DNA of 64,000 nucleotides from Methylobacterium sp. NMS14P. Lineage in GTDB: Bacteria; Pseudomonadota; Alphaproteobacteria; Rhizobiales; Beijerinckiaceae. The DNA lies in NCBI RefSeq assembly GCF_028583545.1, contig NZ_CP087106.1, forward strand, positions 5,935,001 to 5,999,000, in the 5' to 3' direction. The notes below the pieces were generated by a model that saw nothing but the letters and a program-made list of their open reading frames with translations, had not been told where the DNA came from and made no database searches. Every line of letters begins with the position of its first letter. The first letter of the stretch is position 1. Positions 25,788-35,158 of the stretch are shown here, one piece after another. The position numbers were made by a program, and so were the translations under genes.

Positions 25788-25802
25788 GCCCTCGAACGGG
25801 GA

Positions 25803-26375
25803 TCAGCCGCGGTCGTCGGCACCCTCGCCGGCATCGGCCAGCGCCTGACCGACCTCGAGGCCGAGGTCGTCGAGGTTGAACGCCTCGCGCTCGGTGACCG
25901 ACTCGCCGCGGGCCTGACGCTCGGCCTCCTCCGGGCTGCGGGCGACGTTGACGGTGATCTCCACCTCGACCTCGGGGTGCAGCACCACCGGGACCTTGTG
26001 GAGACCCAGCGTCTTGATCGGCTGGTTCAGGGTGAACTGACCGCGATCGATCGTGAAGCCCTCCTTCGAGACGACCTCGGCGAGGTCGCGGGTCGAGACC
26101 GAGCCGTAGAGAACGCCGGTCTCGCCCGACTGGCGGATCAGGATGAAGCTCTGGCCGTTCAGCTTCTCGGCGACGACCTCGGCGTCCTTCTTGCGGTCGA
26201 GGTTGCGGGCCTCAAGCTGGGCGCGCTGGGCCTCGAAGTGCTTCTTGTTGGCCTCCGTCGCCCGCAGGGCCTTGCCGCGGGCGAGCAGGAAGTTGCGGGC
26301 GAAGCCCGGGCGGACATTCACGGTCTCGCCCATCTGGCCCAGCTTGGCCACGCGCTCGAGCAGGATCACTTCCAT
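25803..26375 (-). CDS. rplI: 50S ribosomal protein L9
   Basis: L9 binds 23S rRNA domain V and helps keep the reading frame. The 190-residue protein has the N-terminal signature [30 protein letters not shown]. The connecting helix and the C-terminal domain ([33 protein letters not shown]) follow. It is about 40 residues longer than E. coli L9 because of an acidic C-terminal tail, common in Rhizobiales. It is preceded by the DUF2232 gene after 41 bases, with an AGGAGAAAG ribosome binding site. Confidence 0.97.
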   Translation of the reverse strand: MEVILLERVAKLGQMGETVNVRPGFARNFLLARGKALRATEANKKHFEAQRAQLEARNLDRKKDAEVVAEKLNGQSFILIRQSGETGVLYGSVSTRDLAEVVSKEGFTIDRGQFTLNQPIKTLGLHKVPVVLHPEVEVEITVNVARSPEEAERQARGESVTEREAFNLDDLGLEVGQALADAGEGADDRG

Positions 26376-26416
26376 GGTCTTTCTCCTTCAGATGGTCGGC
26401 CACGCGGGCCGAGGTC

Positions 26417-27466
26417 TCACGGCGCCGGGTTGTCCTTGGGACGTCGGCGGTCGAGGGCTGTGTCGGCGAGGCCGAACAGGGTGAGGGCGACCAGGGCGAT
26501 GCCCTGGGTCACGAACAGGATCAGGTACATGCCGAACAGCATGAGCCCGCGCCCCGGCCGGCCGCGGGAGCGGTCGTGGAAGGCGGCGAGCCCCTGGAGG
26601 GCGAAGGCCGCGCTGAACGCGCCGAGGAGCGCGACCCCGAACACGCCGACGTAGCCGGGCGCGAAGCACATCGCGACGGCCGCCGCGACGGCCGCGAGCG
26701 TGCTGCGCGGCATGGCGGTGGACGGGATATCGGGCCAGGGCCGCGGCAGGCGCCCGGAGATCTTCACGATCCGGGCCGAGGCCCAGAGGTAGAAGGCCAG
26801 GAGCAGGGCGAGGCCGTTCGCCGCGAAGGCCGGCACGGCGCGGGCGAGGGCGTCCGCCACCTCGGCCCGGGTGACGTTCGCCGGATCGGCGTCGGCCTGC
26901 GGGGCCGGATCGGGTGCCGCCGCGCCGTCCGTGCCGGCCGCCTCGCTGCCGGTCGACGGCGCGTCGGCGCGCCGGGTCTCGGCGCTCCGAGCCTCGGCGG
27001 CCGGGCGGGCGGCGGGCAGCCGCGTCTGGACCAGGGTCTGGGCGAGGCCGCGCAGCTGCGCGTCGAAGGCGGCGTGGTTCGGCGAGGACAGGACCGCGAT
27101 GGCGATGAACGCCAGGGCGGCCGTGGCCGCGATCCAGCCGAGCAGGCGGCCGGTCGGGTACCATTCGAGGCCCGCGGGCGTCTCGCGCCCGAGAAGGGCG
27201 AGGTAGGCGAGCCACCAGGCGGGCAGGGCGATGTAGGCCGCGAAGGCCAGTCCCATGAAGGGCGCGATCACCAGGACCAGCGCGAGGCTGCCGGCGGCGG
27301 CCGCGGCGAGCGCGGCCTTGTGGCTCCAGCCCAGGCCGACGATCAGGATCGGCAGCGGCGCCACGAGGTAGAGCAGGATCGCCAGTGGGGTCGCCTTCAG
27401 CAGCACCCCGAACAGGAGTGCGGAGACGAGGCCCGCGCCGATACCGATGCCGATGTGCTGTGCCAT
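26417..27466 (-). CDS. DUF2232 multi-pass membrane protein
   Basis: This 349-residue inner-membrane protein has about eight helices, with an Ala/Pro/Asp-rich cytoplasmic or periplasmic loop near residues 150-200. DUF2232/YybS-like proteins commonly sit between rpsR and rplI in alphaproteobacteria, as here, and their function is unknown. The N-terminus (GAGLVSALLFGVLLKATPLAILLYLVAPLPI) is the family region. The constant position within a ribosomal protein cluster suggests co-expression with translation or replication genes. Confidence 0.8.
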   Translation of the reverse strand: MAQHIGIGIGAGLVSALLFGVLLKATPLAILLYLVAPLPILIVGLGWSHKAALAAAAAGSLALVLVIAPFMGLAFAAYIALPAWWLAYLALLGRETPAGLEWYPTGRLLGWIAATAALAFIAIAVLSSPNHAAFDAQLRGLAQTLVQTRLPAARPAAEARSAETRRADAPSTGSEAAGTDGAAAPDPAPQADADPANVTRAEVADALARAVPAFAANGLALLLAFYLWASARIVKISGRLPRPWPDIPSTAMPRSTLAAVAAAVAMCFAPGYVGVFGVALLGAFSAAFALQGLAAFHDRSRGRPGRGLMLFGMYLILFVTQGIALVALTLFGLADTALDRRRPKDNPAP

Positions 27467-27555
27467 GAATTCCGCTGTCCCGCTGCCGCTGCGGCAGGGT
27501 TAGAGGCGACTTCGCGCCCCAACGATCGGGCGGCGCGAGCCGCCCTCTGGGAGGA

Positions 27556-27580
27556 CCGGCCCGGGCAGATGCCGGGCCGG
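27556..27580 (-). terminator. Hairpin after rpsR (attenuator-like)
   Basis: CCGGCCCGG (27556-27564) pairs with CCGGGCCGG (27572-27580) over a 7-base loop, 14 bases after the rpsR stop. No T run follows on the minus strand. It may reduce read-through into the DUF2232 gene or protect the rpsF-rpsR mRNA end. Confidence 0.5.
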
Positions 27581-27594
27581 CGGGTTTCGATGGC

Positions 27595-27846
27595 CTACTT
27601 GATCACGTAGGGCAGCAGGCCGAGGAAGCGGGCGCGCTTGATCGCCTGGGCGAGCTCGCGCTGCTTCTTGGCCGAGACCGCGGTGATCCGCGACGGCACG
27701 ATCTTGCCGCGCTCGGACACGTAGCGGGACAGGAGCTTGACGTCCTTGTAGTCGATCTTCGGCGCGTTCGCGCCGGAGAACGGGCAGGTCTTGCGACGAC
27801 GGAAGAAGGGACGGCGTCCGCCGCCCGCACCAGCACCGAATGCCAT
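27595..27846 (-). CDS. rpsR: 30S ribosomal protein S18
   Basis: S18 pairs with S6 on the central domain of 16S rRNA. The 83-residue protein has [38 protein letters not shown] and the C-terminal [21 protein letters not shown], which cover the whole family profile. The Gly/Ala-rich N-terminus is short. The gene starts 4 bases after the rpsF stop, so the two subunits are made together. Confidence 0.97.
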   Translation of the reverse strand: MAFGAGAGGGRRPFFRRRKTCPFSGANAPKIDYKDVKLLSRYVSERGKIVPSRITAVSAKKQRELAQAIKRARFLGLLPYVIK

Positions 27847-27849
27847 GGG

Positions 27850-28320
27850 TTAGCCCTCCCCGCCGAAGCTGCGCTCGCCGCGGTCACCGCGGTCACCACG
27901 ATCGCCGCGGTCCCCCCGGTCGCCGCCGAAGCCGCCACCGCCGAAGCCCTCGTCATCGCGACGACGGCCGCGCTCACGATCCTTGCGGTCGTCGCGGTCG
28001 CGCTTCTGCATCATGGCGGACGGCTCCTGATCGAGCTCCTCGACCCGGACGGTCATGAAGCGCAGCACGTCCTCGGAGATCTGCATCTGCCGCTCCATCT
28101 CGGCGATGGCGGCCGGCGGGGCGTCGATGTTGAGGAGCGCGAAGTGCGCCTTGCGGTTCTTCTTGATCCGGTAGGCGAGGGACTTCACGCCCCACATCTC
28201 GATCTTCTCGAGACGGCCACCGTTCTGCTCGATCACACCCTTGTAGGTGTCGATCATCGTCTCGACCTGCTGGGACGTCACGTCCTGCCGGGCCAAGAGC
28301 ACATGCTCGTAGAGAGGCAT
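27850..28320 (-). CDS. rpsF: 30S ribosomal protein S6 with long repetitive C-terminal tail
   Basis: S6 binds S18 on the 30S platform. The first 95 or so residues are a standard S6 domain ([58 protein letters not shown]). The remaining 55-60 residues are a highly charged tail: [19 protein letters not shown], a Gly/Phe stretch, then four or five GDR units before [10 protein letters not shown]. coli S6 also carries a tail that is modified with glutamates, but this one is much more Arg/Gly rich. ATG 28320 is preferred; another in-frame ATG lies 5 codons upstream. Confidence 0.95.
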   Translation of the reverse strand: MPLYEHVLLARQDVTSQQVETMIDTYKGVIEQNGGRLEKIEMWGVKSLAYRIKKNRKAHFALLNIDAPPAAIAEMERQMQISEDVLRFMTVRVEELDQEPSAMMQKRDRDDRKDRERGRRRDDEGFGGGGFGGDRGDRGDRGDRGDRGERSFGGEG

Positions 28321-28814
28321 TGTCGGGCCTTTCATCGTCAAAAGGAGCCCGGCCGCCGGAAGGCGGTTGATTCGGGCCGGTTCATCTCGCGATACGCTCG
28401 GCGCCAAGCCCTTCGAGCCGATTTTCAGGCCCGAGCGGTTGATCGAAGGCGGAGACACCGGACGACGGGATCTGGGAGAGCCCTGTGCCGCGAGCGGCAC
28501 CGTCCGTTCAGCCCCCGGCCGGAGCGAACGCGAGGGGCGGCGCATAGTCGGTTTTTTGCGCCCTGGCAAGGTCGTGGTGTGGGTGGCGGGCCCGATCCCC
28601 GCGGCCGCGGGGATCGGGACGTGCGTCCCGTGCCGCGCCCTGCCGGGACGGCCCCGCCTGTGCGTAACACACCCACGGACGCGTGCCGCCGCGCCGCAGC
28701 GCGACCCTGTCCGGCACCGCCGAAGCTTGCCGCTCGGGCGGTTCGATGACACAAGCGCGGCGCGGCTGGGGATCCCCGGCCGCGCTGGTTTTTCGGTAAT
28801 CCTCCAGATCCGCG
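28321..28814. other. Intergenic region between rpsF and hpnA (divergent promoters)
   Basis: These 494 bases hold no convincing gene. They must contain the promoters of the rpsF cluster (minus) and of the hopanoid operon (plus). Notable structures are the perfect 28-bp palindrome at 28591-28618 and a second hairpin, CGTCCCG (28624-28630) with CGGGACG (28644-28650). Part of the region probably forms the rpsF leader. Confidence 0.6.
28591..28618. promoter_or_regulatory. Perfect 28-bp palindrome between rpsF and hpnA
   Basis: The half-sites CCCGATCCCCGCGG and CCGCGGGGATCGGG are exact reverse complements with no spacer. It lies about 197 bases before the hpnA start and about 270 bases upstream of rpsF. 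It could be an operator for a symmetric regulator of the hopanoid operon or a strong hairpin separating the divergent transcripts. No T run follows on either strand. Confidence 0.5.
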
Positions 28815-29843
28815 ATGGCAGAGGCCCCAGCTTCCGGCCCGTCCGAGGTCGGTCCCGTGCTGATCACCGGCGCGAGCGGCTTCCTCGGCTCAGCCCTGGT
28901 CGACGTGTTCCGCCGGGCCGGCTTCCCGGTGCGCATCCTCGTGCGCGCGTCGAGCCCCCGCCGCAACCTCACCTGGACCGACGTGGAGATCGCCGAGGGC
29001 GACATGCGCGACCCGGCCGCCGTGGCGGCGGCGATGCGCGGCCAGCGCTACCTGATCCACGCCGCGGCCGATTACCGGCTCTGGGCGCCGGACATGGAGG
29101 AGATCGTCCGCACCAACCGCGACGGCACGCGCCTCATGATGCGCGCGGCGCTCGAGGCCGGCGTGGAGCGCGTCGTCTACACGTCGAGCGTCGCGACGAT
29201 CAAACCGCCGGCCGACGGCGTCACGCCCTCCGACGAGACCATGCCGCTGACGCCCGAGACCGCGATCGGCGCCTACAAGCGCAGCAAGGTCGTGGCCGAG
29301 CGGGTGGTCGAGGAGATGGTCGCCCGCGACGGCCTGCGGGCGGTGATCGTCAACCCGTCGACGCCGATCGGCCCCCGCGACGTCAAGCCGACGCCCACCG
29401 GCCGGATCATCCAGGAGGCGGCGCTCGGCAAGATGCCGGCCTTCGTCGATACCGGCCTCAACCTCGCCCACGTGGACGACGTGGCCCAGGGCCACCTCCT
29501 GGCGCTCCGGAAGGGGCGGATCGGCGAGCGCTACATCCTCGGCGGCGAGGACGTGTTCCTCTCGCAGATGCTCGCCGACATCGCCGGCATGGTCGGGCGC
29601 AAGCCGCCGACCGTGAACTTGCCGCGGGCCGCCGTCTACCCGGTGGCGTTCTTCGCGCAGCTCGCCGCCCGGGTCACCGGCAAGCAGCCCTTCGCGACGA
29701 TCGATGGGATCCGCATGTCGCGCTACCGGATGTTCTTCTCGGACAGGAAGGCGCGCGCCGAACTCGGCTACACGGCCCGGCCCTACCGCGAGGGCCTGTC
29801 GGACGCGATCGCGTGGTTCCGGGAGGCGGGCTACCTCACATGA
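28815..29843 (+). CDS. hpnA: Hopanoid-associated sugar epimerase HpnA
   Basis: This 342-residue extended short-chain dehydrogenase is a standard member of hopanoid clusters, probably acting on the sugar-derived side chain of extended hopanoids. It has the NAD(P)-binding [13 protein letters not shown] (residues 17-29) and the YxxxK pair Y154-K158 in [30 protein letters not shown] and [16 protein letters not shown] are typical of HpnA. ATG 28815 directly precedes the fold. The stop overlaps the hpnC start in an ATGA junction, so the operon is translationally coupled from its first gene. Confidence 0.93.
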   Translation: MAEAPASGPSEVGPVLITGASGFLGSALVDVFRRAGFPVRILVRASSPRRNLTWTDVEIAEGDMRDPAAVAAAMRGQRYLIHAAADYRLWAPDMEEIVRTNRDGTRLMMRAALEAGVERVVYTSSVATIKPPADGVTPSDETMPLTPETAIGAYKRSKVVAERVVEEMVARDGLRAVIVNPSTPIGPRDVKPTPTGRIIQEAALGKMPAFVDTGLNLAHVDDVAQGHLLALRKGRIGERYILGGEDVFLSQMLADIAGMVGRKPPTVNLPRAAVYPVAFFAQLAARVTGKQPFATIDGIRMSRYRMFFSDRKARAELGYTARPYREGLSDAIAWFREAGYLT

Positions 29844-30736
29844 GCACCCTCGATACCGCCACCGCGACGCGCTCCGGCAAGGGGCACCGCGACGAGAACT
29901 TCCCCGTCGCCTCGCACCTGATCCATCCCCGCCACCGGGGCGCGATCCTGGCCTTCTACAACTTCGTCCGCGCCGGCGACGACGTGGCCGATCACGCCGC
30001 CCTGTCGCCCGAGCGCAAGATCGAGCTGCTCGATCGCCTCGCCGACGCGCTCACCGGCGCCGGACCGTCCGATCCCGAGGCCGAGCCGCTGAAGCGCGAG
30101 CTCGCGGACCGCGGCCTGCCGCCCCGGCACGCCCTGGAACTCCTCGACGCGTTCCGCATGGACGCGCGCAAGAACCGCTACGCGGATTGGGACGAGCTGA
30201 TCCATTACTGCCGCTACTCGGCGATGCCGGTCGGGCGGTTCGTCCTCGACGTCCACGGCGAGGACCCGGCCCGGGTCTATCGGGCGTCCGACGCCATCTG
30301 CGCGGCGCTCCAGGTGATCAACCACCTCCAGGATTGCGGCAAGGATTTCTCCGCCCTCGACCGGGTCTACCTCCCGCAGGATTGCCTCGACCGCCATGGC
30401 GCCACCGTGGCCATGCTCGGGGAGGCGAAGGCGCCGCCGCAGCTCCGGGCCGCGATCCGCGAGCTGGCGCAGCGATGCCTCGACCTCCTCGACGAGGGCG
30501 CGGTCCTGCCGGATCTGATCGACGACCTGCGCCTGTCGCTGGAGATCGCCGCCATCCACCGGCTCGCCGTCGTGCTGAGCCGGGGCCTGCTGGAGCGCGA
30601 CCCGCTCTCGGAGAAGGTCCATCACGGCAAGGCCGCCTTCGCGCTGACGGCGCTGGGCGGCGTCGCCGCCACCCTGGCGCGCCGGCCCTTCCGCGGCCGG
30701 ACCGTCCGGGCCGCGGCTCAAGGAATCCGCTCGTGA
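29840..30736 (+). CDS. hpnC: Hydroxysqualene synthase HpnC
   Basis: This 298-residue squalene/phytoene synthase-family enzyme converts presqualene diphosphate to hydroxysqualene in the three-step bacterial squalene route. The first aspartate-rich motif DDVAD is at residues 47-51 and the second region reads NHLQDCGKDF (161-170), where the usual second DxxxD is altered, a feature of HpnC as opposed to HpnD. The N-terminal GHRDENFPVASHLI is typical. It overlaps hpnA by 4 bases at its start and hpnD by 4 bases at its end. Confidence 0.93.
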   Translation: MSTLDTATATRSGKGHRDENFPVASHLIHPRHRGAILAFYNFVRAGDDVADHAALSPERKIELLDRLADALTGAGPSDPEAEPLKRELADRGLPPRHALELLDAFRMDARKNRYADWDELIHYCRYSAMPVGRFVLDVHGEDPARVYRASDAICAALQVINHLQDCGKDFSALDRVYLPQDCLDRHGATVAMLGEAKAPPQLRAAIRELAQRCLDLLDEGAVLPDLIDDLRLSLEIAAIHRLAVVLSRGLLERDPLSEKVHHGKAAFALTALGGVAATLARRPFRGRTVRAAAQGIRS

Positions 30737-31584
30737 CCGCCACTGCCACGCCCGCCCAGGACCGAGAGACCGCCGCCCCGGCGCTGCCCGCCGCCGGCTC
30801 CTCCTTCTACACGGCGATGCGCCTGCTGCCGAAGGAGCGGCGGGAGGCGATGTACGCCGTCTACGCCTTCTGCCGGGCCGTCGACGACGTCGCCGACGAC
30901 GGCGGCACCCGGGCCGTCCGGCAGGTCGAGCTCGACCGCTGGCGGGCCGACATCGACGCGCTCTACGCCGGCCGCCCGGCCGTGCGCGTGCGCGACCTCG
31001 TGGAGCCCGTGCGCCGCTTCGGCCTGAAGCGCGAGGATTTCCAGGCAGTCATCGACGGCATGGCCATGGACGCCGTCGAGGACATCGTCGCTCCCGACGC
31101 CGAGACCCTCGACCTCTACTGCGACCGGGTCGCGAGCGCGGTCGGCCGGCTGTCGGTGCGGATCTTCGGCATGCCGGAGGCGGACGGCATCCGGCTGGCG
31201 TGGCACCAGGGCCGCGCGCTCCAGCTCACCAACATCCTGCGCGACATCGACGAGGATGCGGAGCGCGGCCGCCTCTACCTGCCCCGGGAGAAGCTGCAGG
31301 CGATCGGCCTCACCGACCCGACGCCGGTCCAGGCGATCAGCCATCCCCGCATCGGCGAGGTCTGCATCTCCCTCGCCCGCGAGGCCGAGGACCATTACCA
31401 GGCGACCTGGGAGATCATCCGGCGCAGCCCCCGCAAGGCGACCAAGGCCGCGCGGCTGATGGCGGCGGCCTATCACCTCTACCTGAAAGCGGTCCTCGCG
31501 CGCGGCTGGGCCATGCCCCGCGCCCGGGTGAAGCCCGGCAAGCTCGCGCTGCTCGGCGTCGCCGTCCGCCACGGCCTGATCTGA
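30733..31584 (+). CDS. hpnD: Presqualene diphosphate synthase HpnD
   Basis: HpnD joins two farnesyl diphosphates head to head to give presqualene diphosphate. The 283-residue enzyme has both intact metal-binding motifs: DDVADD from residue 51 and NILRDIDED (167-175). AFCRAVDDVAD and the conserved AWHQGRALQLTNIL also fit. The GTG start at 30733 overlaps the hpnC stop (GTGA). The stop overlaps the hpnE start by one base (TGATG). A C-terminal basic stretch near residue 255 is common in the family. Confidence 0.95.
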   Translation: MTATATPAQDRETAAPALPAAGSSFYTAMRLLPKERREAMYAVYAFCRAVDDVADDGGTRAVRQVELDRWRADIDALYAGRPAVRVRDLVEPVRRFGLKREDFQAVIDGMAMDAVEDIVAPDAETLDLYCDRVASAVGRLSVRIFGMPEADGIRLAWHQGRALQLTNILRDIDEDAERGRLYLPREKLQAIGLTDPTPVQAISHPRIGEVCISLAREAEDHYQATWEIIRRSPRKATKAARLMAAAYHLYLKAVLARGWAMPRARVKPGKLALLGVAVRHGLI

Positions 31585-32885
31585 TGGGTACCGTCCACGT
31601 CGTCGGCGCCGGCCTCGCCGGCCTCTCCGCGGCCGTCGCGCTCGCCGAAACCGGGGCCCGGGTGGTCCTGCACGAAACCGCCAAGCAGGCGGGCGGCCGC
31701 TGCCGCTCGTACTACGATCCGGCCCTCGGCCTGACCATCGACAACGGCAACCACCTGCTGCTGTCCGGCAACGCCGATTCCCTCGGCTTCCTCCGGACGA
31801 TCGGCGCGCCGGCCGACGCCCTGGTGGGGCCGGACGTGGCGGAATTCGACTTCGCCGACCTGAAGACCGGCGAGCGCTGGCGGCTGCGGCCCAACGCCGG
31901 GCGGCTGCCCTGGTGGGTCATGAGCCCCGCCCGCCGCGTCCCCGGCACCCGGGCGCGGGACTACCTCGCGCCCCTCGGCATCCTGCGCGCGGCCTCCGGC
32001 AAGGCGGAGGGCGCGGGCGGCACCATCGGCGCGCACATGGCCTGCGAGGGCACGCTCTACCGGCGCCTCTGGCACCCGGTCCTGCTCGCGGCCCTCAACA
32101 CCGAGCCCCGCGACAGCGATGTCGGACTGGCCGCGCGGATCCTGCGGGAGACCCTGGGCGCGGGCGGCAAGGCCTGCCGTCCCCTCGTCGCCGTCGAGGG
32201 CCTGTCCTACGCCTTCGTCGATCCGGCGATCCGCTACCTCGCGGCGCGTGGCTGCGAGATCCGCCTCGGCCGGCGCCTGCGCGGGCTGGAGATCGCGGAC
32301 GGCCGGGTCGGGCAACTCGTGTTCTCGGACGGCGCCGAGAGCCTCGGACCGGAGGACGGCGTCGTGCTGGCGCTGCCGCCGTGGGTGGCCCGGGAGGTGT
32401 TGCCCGGTCTCCTCGCCCCGACGGAATTCCGCTCCATCGTGAACGCGCACTTCGCGCTGGCGCCGAAGCCCGGGAGCCCCCTCGTCCTCGGTGTCGTCAA
32501 CAGCCTGACGGAGTGGCTTTTCGCCTATCCGGACCGGTATTCGGTCACGATCAGCGGTGCAGACCGGCTTCTCGACGTGCCCCGCGAAGACCTCGCGCGG
32601 CAGATCTGGGCCGAGATTGCACAGCTGTGCAACCTTGCACCCGACCTGCCCAGCTGGCAGATCGTAAAGGAGAAGCGTGCGACCTTCGCGGCGACGCCGG
32701 CGGAGGCCGCGCGGCGCCCGAAGGCCGAAACCGCCTACGACAATCTCGTCCTGGCAGGCGATTGGACCGCCACCGGCCTGCCGTCGACGATTGAGGGAGC
32801 GATCCGCTCGGGCCAGACGGCCGCACGTTCCTTGCGTGCGGGATCTGTCGTGCGCGCTGGAACCCAGGTGCGCGGCGCAGCTTGA
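31584..32885 (+). CDS. hpnE: Hydroxysqualene dehydroxylase HpnE
   Basis: HpnE is the FAD enzyme that removes the hydroxyl of hydroxysqualene to give squalene. The 433-residue protein has the FAD-binding motif VHVVGAGLAGLSAAVAL at residues 4-20, the amine-oxidase segment KQAGGRCRSYYDPALGLTIDNGNHLLLSG, and a C-terminal FAD contact region with NLVLAGDWTATGLPSTIEGAIRSG. It belongs to the same amine oxidase-type family as phytoene desaturases. It starts one base inside the hpnD stop and is followed by shc. Confidence 0.95.
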   Translation: MGTVHVVGAGLAGLSAAVALAETGARVVLHETAKQAGGRCRSYYDPALGLTIDNGNHLLLSGNADSLGFLRTIGAPADALVGPDVAEFDFADLKTGERWRLRPNAGRLPWWVMSPARRVPGTRARDYLAPLGILRAASGKAEGAGGTIGAHMACEGTLYRRLWHPVLLAALNTEPRDSDVGLAARILRETLGAGGKACRPLVAVEGLSYAFVDPAIRYLAARGCEIRLGRRLRGLEIADGRVGQLVFSDGAESLGPEDGVVLALPPWVAREVLPGLLAPTEFRSIVNAHFALAPKPGSPLVLGVVNSLTEWLFAYPDRYSVTISGADRLLDVPREDLARQIWAEIAQLCNLAPDLPSWQIVKEKRATFAATPAEAARRPKAETAYDNLVLAGDWTATGLPSTIEGAIRSGQTAARSLRAGSVVRAGTQVRGAA

Positions 32886-32927
32886 GGCATGACGTCCGCC
32901 GCGAGGCGGTCGTTCGAGGCGAGGACT

Positions 32928-34925
32928 ATGAGAGAGGCCGTTAGCAAAGTCGAGGCGCTGCAGCGCTCGAAGACTCAGGGGATCTCGCTCGAGGACGTCG
33001 AGCGCGGCGTGGCGCAGGCGACGCGCGCGCTGACCGCCCTGGCACACGACGACGGGCACATCTGCTTCGAGCTCGAGGCGGATGCCACGATCCCGTCCGA
33101 GTACATCCTGTTCCACCATTTCCGCGGCACGCGGGTCCCCGGCGACCTCGAGGCCAAGATCGGCAACTATCTCCGCCGCACCCAGGGGCGGCACGGCGGA
33201 TGGGCCCTCGTCCACGAGGGTCCGTTCGACATGAGCTGCACGGTCAAGGCGTACTTCGCCCTCAAGATGATCGGCGACGACATCGAGGCGCCGCACATGC
33301 GCCGGGCGCGCGAGGGCATCCTGTCTCGCGGCGGCGCGGCCAACGCCAACGTGTTCACCCGCTTCATGCTGGCCCTCTACGGCGAGGTGCCGTGGCGCGC
33401 CGTGCCGGTGATGCCCGTCGAGGTGATGTTCCTGCCGAAGTGGTTCCCGTTCCACCTCGACAAGATCAGCTACTGGGCCCGCACCACCGTGGTGCCGCTG
33501 TTCGTGCTCCAGGCGACCAAGCCCCGGGCCCGCAACCCGCGCGGCATCAGCGTGCAGGAGCTGTTCGTCACGCCGCCGGAGAGCGTCCGCTCCTGGCCGG
33601 GCTCCCCCCACGCCACGTGGCCGTGGACGCCGATCTTCGGCTTCATCGACCGGGTGCTGCAGCGGGTCGAGAACCACCTGCCGCGCAAGAGCCGGCAGCG
33701 CGCCATGGAGATGGCCCGCGCCTGGGTGAGCGAGCGCCTCAACGGCGAGGACGGCCTGGGCGCCATCTTCCCCGCCATGGTCAACTCGGTGCTGATGTAC
33801 GAGGTGATGGGCTACCGGCCCGATCACCCGCAGGTCCGCGTCGCCTGCGACGCCATCGAGAAGCTCGTCGTCGAGAAGGCCGACGAGGCCTACGTCCAGC
33901 CCTGCGTCTCGCCGGTCTGGGACACGGCGCTCGCGAGCCACGCGCTGCTCGAGGCCGGCGGCCCCGAGGCCGAGGCCCAGGCCCGCGCCGGCCTGGACTG
34001 GCTGAAGCCGCGGCAGGTGCTCGACATCGTCGGCGACTGGGCGGCACGCAAGCCGAAGGTCCGTCCGGGCGGCTGGGCCTTCCAGTACGCCAACGCGCAC
34101 TATCCCGACCTCGACGACACCGCCGTGGTGGTGATGGCAATGGACCGGGCCATGCACCAGCACGGCCTCGTCGCCGGCATGCCGGACTACAAGGCCTCGA
34201 TCGCCCGCGCCCGCGAATGGGTCGAGGGGCTGCAGTCCGAGGACGGTGGCTGGGCGGCGTTCGACGCCGACAACAACCACATGTACCTCAACCACATCCC
34301 GTTCTCGGATCACGGCGCGCTGCTCGATCCGCCGACCGCGGACGTCACCGCCCGCGTGGTCGGGATGCTGTCCCAGCTCGGCGAGACCCGGGAGACCTCC
34401 CGCGCCCTCGACCGCGGCGTGAACTACCTCCTGAACGACCAGGAGGAGGACGGCTCGTGGTACGGCCGCTGGGGCATGAACTTCATCTACGGCACGTGGT
34501 CGGTGCTCTGCGCCCTCAACGCCGCCGGGGTGGACCCGGCCGATCCGCGCATCCAGAAGGCCGCGTCCTGGCTGATCCGGATCCAGAACCCGGATGGCGG
34601 CTGGGGTGAGGACGCCTCCTCGTACAAGATCGACCCGGCCTTCGAGCCCGGCTCGTCCACCGCCTCGCAGACCGCCTGGGCGCTCCTCGCCCTGATGGCG
34701 GCCGGCGCGGTCGACGATCCGGCCGTGACACGGGGCATCAACTTCCTGACCCGCACGCAGGGCGCGGACGGGTTCTGGAAGGAGGAGCGCTACACCGCCA
34801 CGGGCTTCCCGCGGGTCTTCTACCTGCGGTACCATGGCTACCCGAAGTTCTTCCCGCTCTGGGCGATGGCGCGATTCCGCAACCTCAAGCGTGGCAACAG
34901 CCGCCGCGTCCAGTTCGGCATGTGA
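32928..34925 (+). CDS. shc: Squalene-hopene cyclase (HpnF)
   Basis: This 665-residue terpene cyclase, bound to the inner face of the membrane, folds squalene into hopene or diplopterol. The catalytic acid motif DLDDTA is at residues 394-399. Several QW-type repeats are present (GGWGEDASSYKID, EDGGWAAFDADNN, QEEDGSWYGRWG, QGADGFWKEE). ATG 32928 was chosen because GAGGCGAGG lies at good spacing before it; an in-frame ATG at 32889 would add 13 residues but has its GAGG only one base away. The last codons overlap the possible upstream GTG start of hpnG. Confidence 0.96.
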   Translation: MREAVSKVEALQRSKTQGISLEDVERGVAQATRALTALAHDDGHICFELEADATIPSEYILFHHFRGTRVPGDLEAKIGNYLRRTQGRHGGWALVHEGPFDMSCTVKAYFALKMIGDDIEAPHMRRAREGILSRGGAANANVFTRFMLALYGEVPWRAVPVMPVEVMFLPKWFPFHLDKISYWARTTVVPLFVLQATKPRARNPRGISVQELFVTPPESVRSWPGSPHATWPWTPIFGFIDRVLQRVENHLPRKSRQRAMEMARAWVSERLNGEDGLGAIFPAMVNSVLMYEVMGYRPDHPQVRVACDAIEKLVVEKADEAYVQPCVSPVWDTALASHALLEAGGPEAEAQARAGLDWLKPRQVLDIVGDWAARKPKVRPGGWAFQYANAHYPDLDDTAVVVMAMDRAMHQHGLVAGMPDYKASIARAREWVEGLQSEDGGWAAFDADNNHMYLNHIPFSDHGALLDPPTADVTARVVGMLSQLGETRETSRALDRGVNYLLNDQEEDGSWYGRWGMNFIYGTWSVLCALNAAGVDPADPRIQKAASWLIRIQNPDGGWGEDASSYKIDPAFEPGSSTASQTAWALLALMAAGAVDDPAVTRGINFLTRTQGADGFWKEERYTATGFPRVFYLRYHGYPKFFPLWAMARFRNLKRGNSRRVQFGM

Positions 34926-35158
34926 CGTCCGCCGACGTCCTGGGGCCGGCCCGACGGGCCGGCTCCGCTCCGCCGGATCGCAGCGCGTTCGAGCGTCCCG
35001 ACAGCCGATCCGCGAGCCCCGGTACCCGACACGTGGCCTCCTCAGACAGCGATCCCGCGGGACCGGACGCGCCACCCCCCGCGCCGGATCCGGCCCGGAC
35101 CCCGCCCCGGCGCTCGCGCCTGCTTGCGGACCTCGCCGGACTCGTCCACGAGCGCGCC

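Larger units (their letters stand above)
25494..25802. other. Intergenic region between rplI and dnaB
   Basis: These 309 bases contain no convincing gene. They hold two strong hairpins (25621-25653 and 25764-25787) that probably separate the ribosomal transcript from dnaB, leaving about 130 bases before the dnaB start for its own promoter. Confidence 0.6.

Noticed and set aside
29704..30732. Apparent long N-terminal extension of HpnD through the hpnC region
   Set aside because: The sequence before the GTG at 30733 is low-complexity and lies in another frame of hpnC, which is a clear gene. HpnD begins with a normal N-terminus at the coupled start.
28815..34925. Carotenoid cluster instead of a hopanoid cluster
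   Set aside because: The enzymes resemble phytoene synthase and desaturase families, but the presence of squalene-hopene cyclase, HpnA and HpnG settles the pathway.
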